Shown here: positions 5,781 to 7,391 of the stretch, in pieces | Layout of the letters: every line of letters starts with the position of its first letter | Position numbering within the stretch: position 1 is the first letter of the stretch | DNA from: an uncultured Opitutia bacterium | Lineage (GTDB): Bacteria; Verrucomicrobiota; Verrucomicrobiia; Opitutales; UBA953 | Direction of reading: 5' to 3' | Length of the DNA: 7,391 nucleotides | Assembly (NCBI GenBank): GCA_903882335.1 | Contig: CAIRWP010000332.1 | Span: forward strand, 1 to 7,391 | Made by a program: the position numbers and the translations under genes | Notes under the pieces: generated by a model | Seen by the model: only the letters and a program-made list of their open reading frames with translations | Databases searched by the model: none | What the model was told of the DNA's origin: nothing

Positions 5781-6340
5781 AATCTCTCCCTCTCCGCCAG
5801 CTGGAATCGAGCGTTAAGCTCGACCAACCGGGCAGGATTCTCCATCCCCGACAAGTTGCCAGAGTGATTAGAACGCGGGGTTTGATCCCCGGTGGGGGGA
5901 GTATAGCGCGGGCCTCTCCTCTCATGGAGCACCTTCTCATATAGGCCTGACTCTGGTGGTTTAGTCTCACAAGCGAAGCCGAGCACTACGAAGCCGAGGC
6001 CGAAAGCCAAACCGGCGAGGCGCATCAGTAAGCTCGGAGATGCTTCCGACACTGACTCTTCAAGCTCCACTTCTTCAGGCGTTGGCCCGCCATGTTTTTT
6101 ATAGCCCGCGTTTCTGATTGATTCACTGATTAAACCTATGCCCTTTTCCAACCCCCATTCGATGATGACCGCCGCGACCGCCACAATGAGATAGCCGGCG
6201 CCGATAATCACAATAAAGAAACTCAAGGTGTCATCGAGCCCATCGATGCCCGTTATCTTCCACGCTAAGATAGCCGCGGTAAATGCCAGTGGATCATTCA
6301 TCGCCGCCCACTCTAACAGGTTCCAACTAACAACGTGCAT
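5744..6340 (-). CDS. Small membrane protein of unknown function
   Basis: I do not recognise the family. From the longest start (ATG 6338-6340) it has 198 residues. A moderately hydrophobic N-terminal stretch (about 16-31) is followed by a clear membrane segment at about 39-61 (FFIVIIGAGYLIVAVAAVII). Next come a charged loop with an acidic run (PEEVELEESVSE, 87-98) and a second clear membrane segment at about 104-124, ending in GFACE. After that the character changes: residues 125-198 are polar and irregular, and residues 180-187 are encoded by the tRNA-end repeat read backwards. The original C-terminus was probably lost and the frame runs on into unrelated DNA. A start at residue 14 (ATG 6299-6301, 185 aa) is a good alternative, because a TATTAT -10-like box (6343-6348) lies only 2 bp before the longer start. 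No Shine-Dalgarno is evident. Confidence 0.5.
   Translation of the reverse strand: MHVVSWNLLEWAAMNDPLAFTAAILAWKITGIDGLDDTLSFFIVIIGAGYLIVAVAAVIIEWGLEKGIGLISESIRNAGYKKHGGPTPEEVELEESVSEASPSLLMRLAGLAFGLGFVVLGFACETKPPESGLYEKVLHERRGPRYTPPTGDQTPRSNHSGNLSGMENPARLVELNARFQLAERERLASRCCGALPQS
5781..5803 (+). repeat. tRNA-Ser 3'-end repeat, right copy (att-like)
   Basis: Matches 22 of 23 bp with 5570-5592, 211 bp downstream of it and in the same orientation. It is not part of a tRNA: the upstream bases do not fold into the other arms. It lies inside the 3' part of the membrane-protein frame on the opposite strand. Confidence 0.55.
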
Positions 6341-6342
6341 CG

Positions 6343-6365
6343 ATAATACTGATGAGATCTATCAG
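6343..6365 (-). promoter_or_regulatory. Possible promoter and operator of the membrane-protein gene
   Basis: On the minus strand TATTAT (6343-6348) matches the -10 consensus at five of six positions. Just upstream is a palindrome, CTGAT-N7-ATCAG (6349-6365), centred on AGATCT, in the usual place for an operator. No -35 match was found at 16-18 bp, so confidence is low. Confidence 0.25.
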
Positions 6366-6392
6366 CGGACGACGGGGCCCGGCCGTTCAGCC

Positions 6393-6489
6393 AAAGGGGT
6401 CAGGCCGTTAGTGACCAAGGGTGTTAGTTTAGAAGCCGGTTTCGGTCGTTTCAACTAACGGGGTCAGGCACTAACGGCCTGACCCCTTT
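6393..6489. repeat. Nested GGGGTCAGGC palindrome (REP-like)
   Basis: The outer arms are a perfect 21-bp inverted repeat (6393-6413 with 6469-6489), each arm containing GGGGTCAGGCCGTTAGTG or its complement. Inside, GTTAGTT (6423-6429) pairs with AACTAAC (6453-6459). A third GGGGTCAGGC (6460-6469) can instead pair with GCCTGACCCC (6477-6486). The decamer differs by one base from GGGGTCTGGC at 30, 766 and 925, so it probably belongs to a related REP family. It separates the membrane-protein gene from the dehydratase promoter. Confidence 0.65.
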
Positions 6490-6490
6490 T
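6460..6490 (+). terminator. Terminator-like hairpin within the nested palindrome
   Basis: GGGGTCAGGC, a 7-nt loop (ACTAACG) and GCCTGACCCC form a perfect 10-bp stem followed by TTTT (6487-6490) on the plus strand, the form of an intrinsic terminator. No plus-strand gene is directly upstream, so if it works it would shield the dehydratase gene from read-through. Confidence 0.4.
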
Positions 6491-6506
6491 GAGACCCCGC
6501 CCATTA

Positions 6507-6534
6507 TTGACAGCCTTACTTGGACGAATTTAAA
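6507..6534 (+). promoter_or_regulatory. Promoter of the pterin dehydratase gene
   Basis: A perfect -35 box TTGACA (6507-6512) is followed 16 bp later by TTTAAA (6529-6534), four of six with the -10 consensus. The ATG at 6544 is 9 nt after the -10 box, so the transcript would begin at or within a few bases of the start codon (leaderless). It also makes an upstream TTG start at 6520 unlikely, since that lies inside the promoter. Confidence 0.55.
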
Positions 6535-6543
6535 ACCTTCCTG

Positions 6544-6837
6544 ATGACTTCACCGCTTCTTCCGCAGCAAATCCGAGATGCCTTGGTCGGACTCGACGGG
6601 TGGGAGTATGATGGGATTAAAGTCTCGAAGGTCTTTAAGCTGAAGAATTTTCCGGCCGCCTTGGCCTTCACGAATCGGGTTGGGGCGGTGGCTGAACAGC
6701 TGAATCATCACCCGGACATCCATCTTTGTTGGAATGTAGTGACCTTAGTCCTGACCACGCACGATGCCGGGGTGAAGGTGACGGCGGAGGATATCGCCCT
6801 CGCCCACGCGCTCCAAGCGATCCCCTTGTCTGCCTGA
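6544..6837 (+). CDS. phhB: Pterin-4a-carbinolamine dehydratase (4a-hydroxytetrahydrobiopterin dehydratase)
   Basis: The enzyme dehydrates 4a-hydroxytetrahydropterin to the quinonoid dihydropterin, recycling the cofactor used by aromatic amino acid hydroxylases. Many bacteria carry it without such a hydroxylase, where its role is less clear. The 97-residue protein has the family signature: Glu51, then HHP (55-57), Trp63 and TTHD (71-74). His55, His56 and His73 correspond to the three active-site histidines of the family. The N-terminal LVGLDGWEYDG and the NFPAALAFTNRVGAVAE helix also fit. The ATG at 6544 gives the normal length; a TTG at 6520 would add eight residues but lies in the promoter. 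No Shine-Dalgarno is visible, in keeping with a leaderless transcript. No hydroxylase or other pterin gene is in the window. The symbol is used for the family; a pterin role in this organism is not proven. Confidence 0.93.
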   Translation: MTSPLLPQQIRDALVGLDGWEYDGIKVSKVFKLKNFPAALAFTNRVGAVAEQLNHHPDIHLCWNVVTLVLTTHDAGVKVTAEDIALAHALQAIPLSA

Positions 6838-6921
6838 GTGGCGTGACGGTTCGTCAGATGCATGCCATTCAGCGATAGACTTTCTGGCATAGGTTGGTCG
6901 GCATAACTAAACGAAAGGCGC

Positions 6922-6945
6922 GCGGGCTGATCCTGAGAGGCCCGC
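6922..6945 (+). terminator. Possible hairpin after the dehydratase gene
   Basis: GCGGGC (6922-6927) and GCCCGC (6940-6945) form a 6-bp GC stem with a 12-nt loop, 84 bp after the stop codon and just before the next promoter. Only two T's follow, so termination is doubtful. A weaker ATGCCA/TGGCAT pair (6862-6867 with 6885-6890) lies closer to the stop. Confidence 0.25.
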
Positions 6946-6953
6946 TTGCCGAG

Positions 6954-6982
6954 TTGACGCGGTCTTAGGGGTTATATTTAAA
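6954..6982 (+). promoter_or_regulatory. Promoter of the secreted peptidase gene
   Basis: TTGACG (6954-6959) is five of six with the -35 consensus, and TTTAAA (6977-6982) follows 17 bp later. An overlapping TATATT (6973-6978) is a closer -10 match but with only a 13-bp spacer. The ATG at 6988 follows the TTTAAA box by 5 nt, a near-leaderless arrangement like that of the dehydratase gene. Confidence 0.45.
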
Positions 6983-6987
6983 GGTGC

Positions 6988-7391
6988 ATGCCCCTTACCA
7001 ACCAACCCTGGATTATGGCCGTCCTGCTTGTGGGCTTGCTGGCCCTGTCCCCGGCATCGGGGCACGCGGGGGTGACTCCCGAAGGCGTGAAGGCCTTCGA
7101 GGGTAGCCCGCCCAAGTCGGACCAGGTCGAGAAGCCCGCCCACGCCGCTTACCCCCGGCCGTTTTCTCGGCCCAGTACGATGGGGAAAGATTACGACACC
7201 TGGCGAGATGCGACCGGCCCGGACATCGGCGAGACTGCCTTGGATATCAGGCGCTTGCCGTCGCGCGTCGATAACTCCACCCGCCCGCAGTTTCCTCCCA
7301 TTTACAAACAGAAAGGCGGTGCCTGTGGTCAGTTCACGTCGATTGCCTCGATCTTCACGTACGAAATGAACGTCCTGAACGGCACTGCGGC
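6988..7391 (+). CDS. Secreted papain-like (C1-type) cysteine peptidase, N-terminal part
   Basis: The gene runs off the window after 134 codons. The N-terminus is a signal peptide: a short polar start, the hydrophobic run IMAVLLVGLLALSP, and a likely cleavage after Ala27 (SGHA-GV). A proline-rich linker follows, then VDNSTRPQFPPIYKQKGGACG (in part, residues 94-114) with FTYEMN (123-128). Bacterial C1-type peptidases have this order: DNS, FPPI, a glutamine forming the oxyanion hole (Gln108), the catalytic cysteine in a GxC context (Cys113) and an aromatic helix after it. The Gln-Cys spacing is 5 here against 6 in papain. The catalytic histidine and asparagine would lie beyond the window, so activity cannot be judged. 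The ATG at 6988 was chosen for its signal peptide and because the promoter ends 5 nt before it. The AAGG at 6981-6984 is only a weak ribosome binding site. Confidence 0.6.
   Translation, partial: MPLTNQPWIMAVLLVGLLALSPASGHAGVTPEGVKAFEGSPPKSDQVEKPAHAAYPRPFSRPSTMGKDYDTWRDATGPDIGETALDIRRLPSRVDNSTRPQFPPIYKQKGGACGQFTSIASIFTYEMNVLNGTA

Noticed and set aside
5858..5903. A tRNA-like fragment (GCCAGAGTGATTAG followed by CGGGGTTTGATCCCCG)
   Set aside because: It recalls a D-arm and a T-arm, but the T-stem pairs properly only with a 6-nt loop, and no anticodon arm or matching acceptor strands could be found.
6299..6475. GTTAGAG and ACTAAC words resembling integron attC core sites near the membrane-protein gene
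   Set aside because: GTTAGAG does not fit the GTTRRRY core, no paired outer and inner sites with attC spacing were found, and there is no integrase. The words are better explained by the nested palindrome.

Overview
The window looks like a piece of a GC-rich bacterial chromosome, most likely Verrucomicrobiota near the Opitutae. That guess rests on remembered similarity of the GltX protein, on having both GltX and a dedicated GlnRS, and on a papain-like secreted peptidase of a kind common in large free-living genomes. It is an inference from family resemblance; no search was run.

Layout. Bases 1-676 hold a minus-strand DUF3800 gene with a palindrome at its 3' end. Bases 677-1208 appear non-coding and hold two families of structured palindromic repeats and a tract of GYACTC hexamers. 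Bases 1209-4377 are the housekeeping core: gltX (minus) and glnS (plus), diverging from a 139-bp gap that carries a perfect 21-bp inverted repeat placed the same way toward each gene. After glnS come two GGTAGGG-headed palindromes and a second, different DUF3800 gene (minus). A complete tRNA-Ser(GGA) gene follows at 5501-5588. Its 3' end is copied almost exactly 211 bp downstream, a pattern typical of tRNA-targeted integration. Beyond it lie a small membrane-protein gene (minus), a large nested palindrome at 6393-6489, a pterin-4a-carbinolamine dehydratase gene (plus), and the 5' end of a secreted papain-like cysteine peptidase gene running off the window.

How the parts relate. The two aminoacyl-tRNA synthetases charge tRNA-Glu and tRNA-Gln. 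Having both suggests direct Gln-tRNA charging rather than sole reliance on the GatCAB transamidation route. The accessory genes (two DUF3800 proteins and the membrane protein) sit in less GC-biased, repeat-rich DNA on either side of this core. No complete defence operon, CRISPR array, transposase or integrase is visible. The strongest unexplained signals are the dispersed palindromes: in two separate families, differences between copies fall mostly as matched pairs that keep the stems intact.
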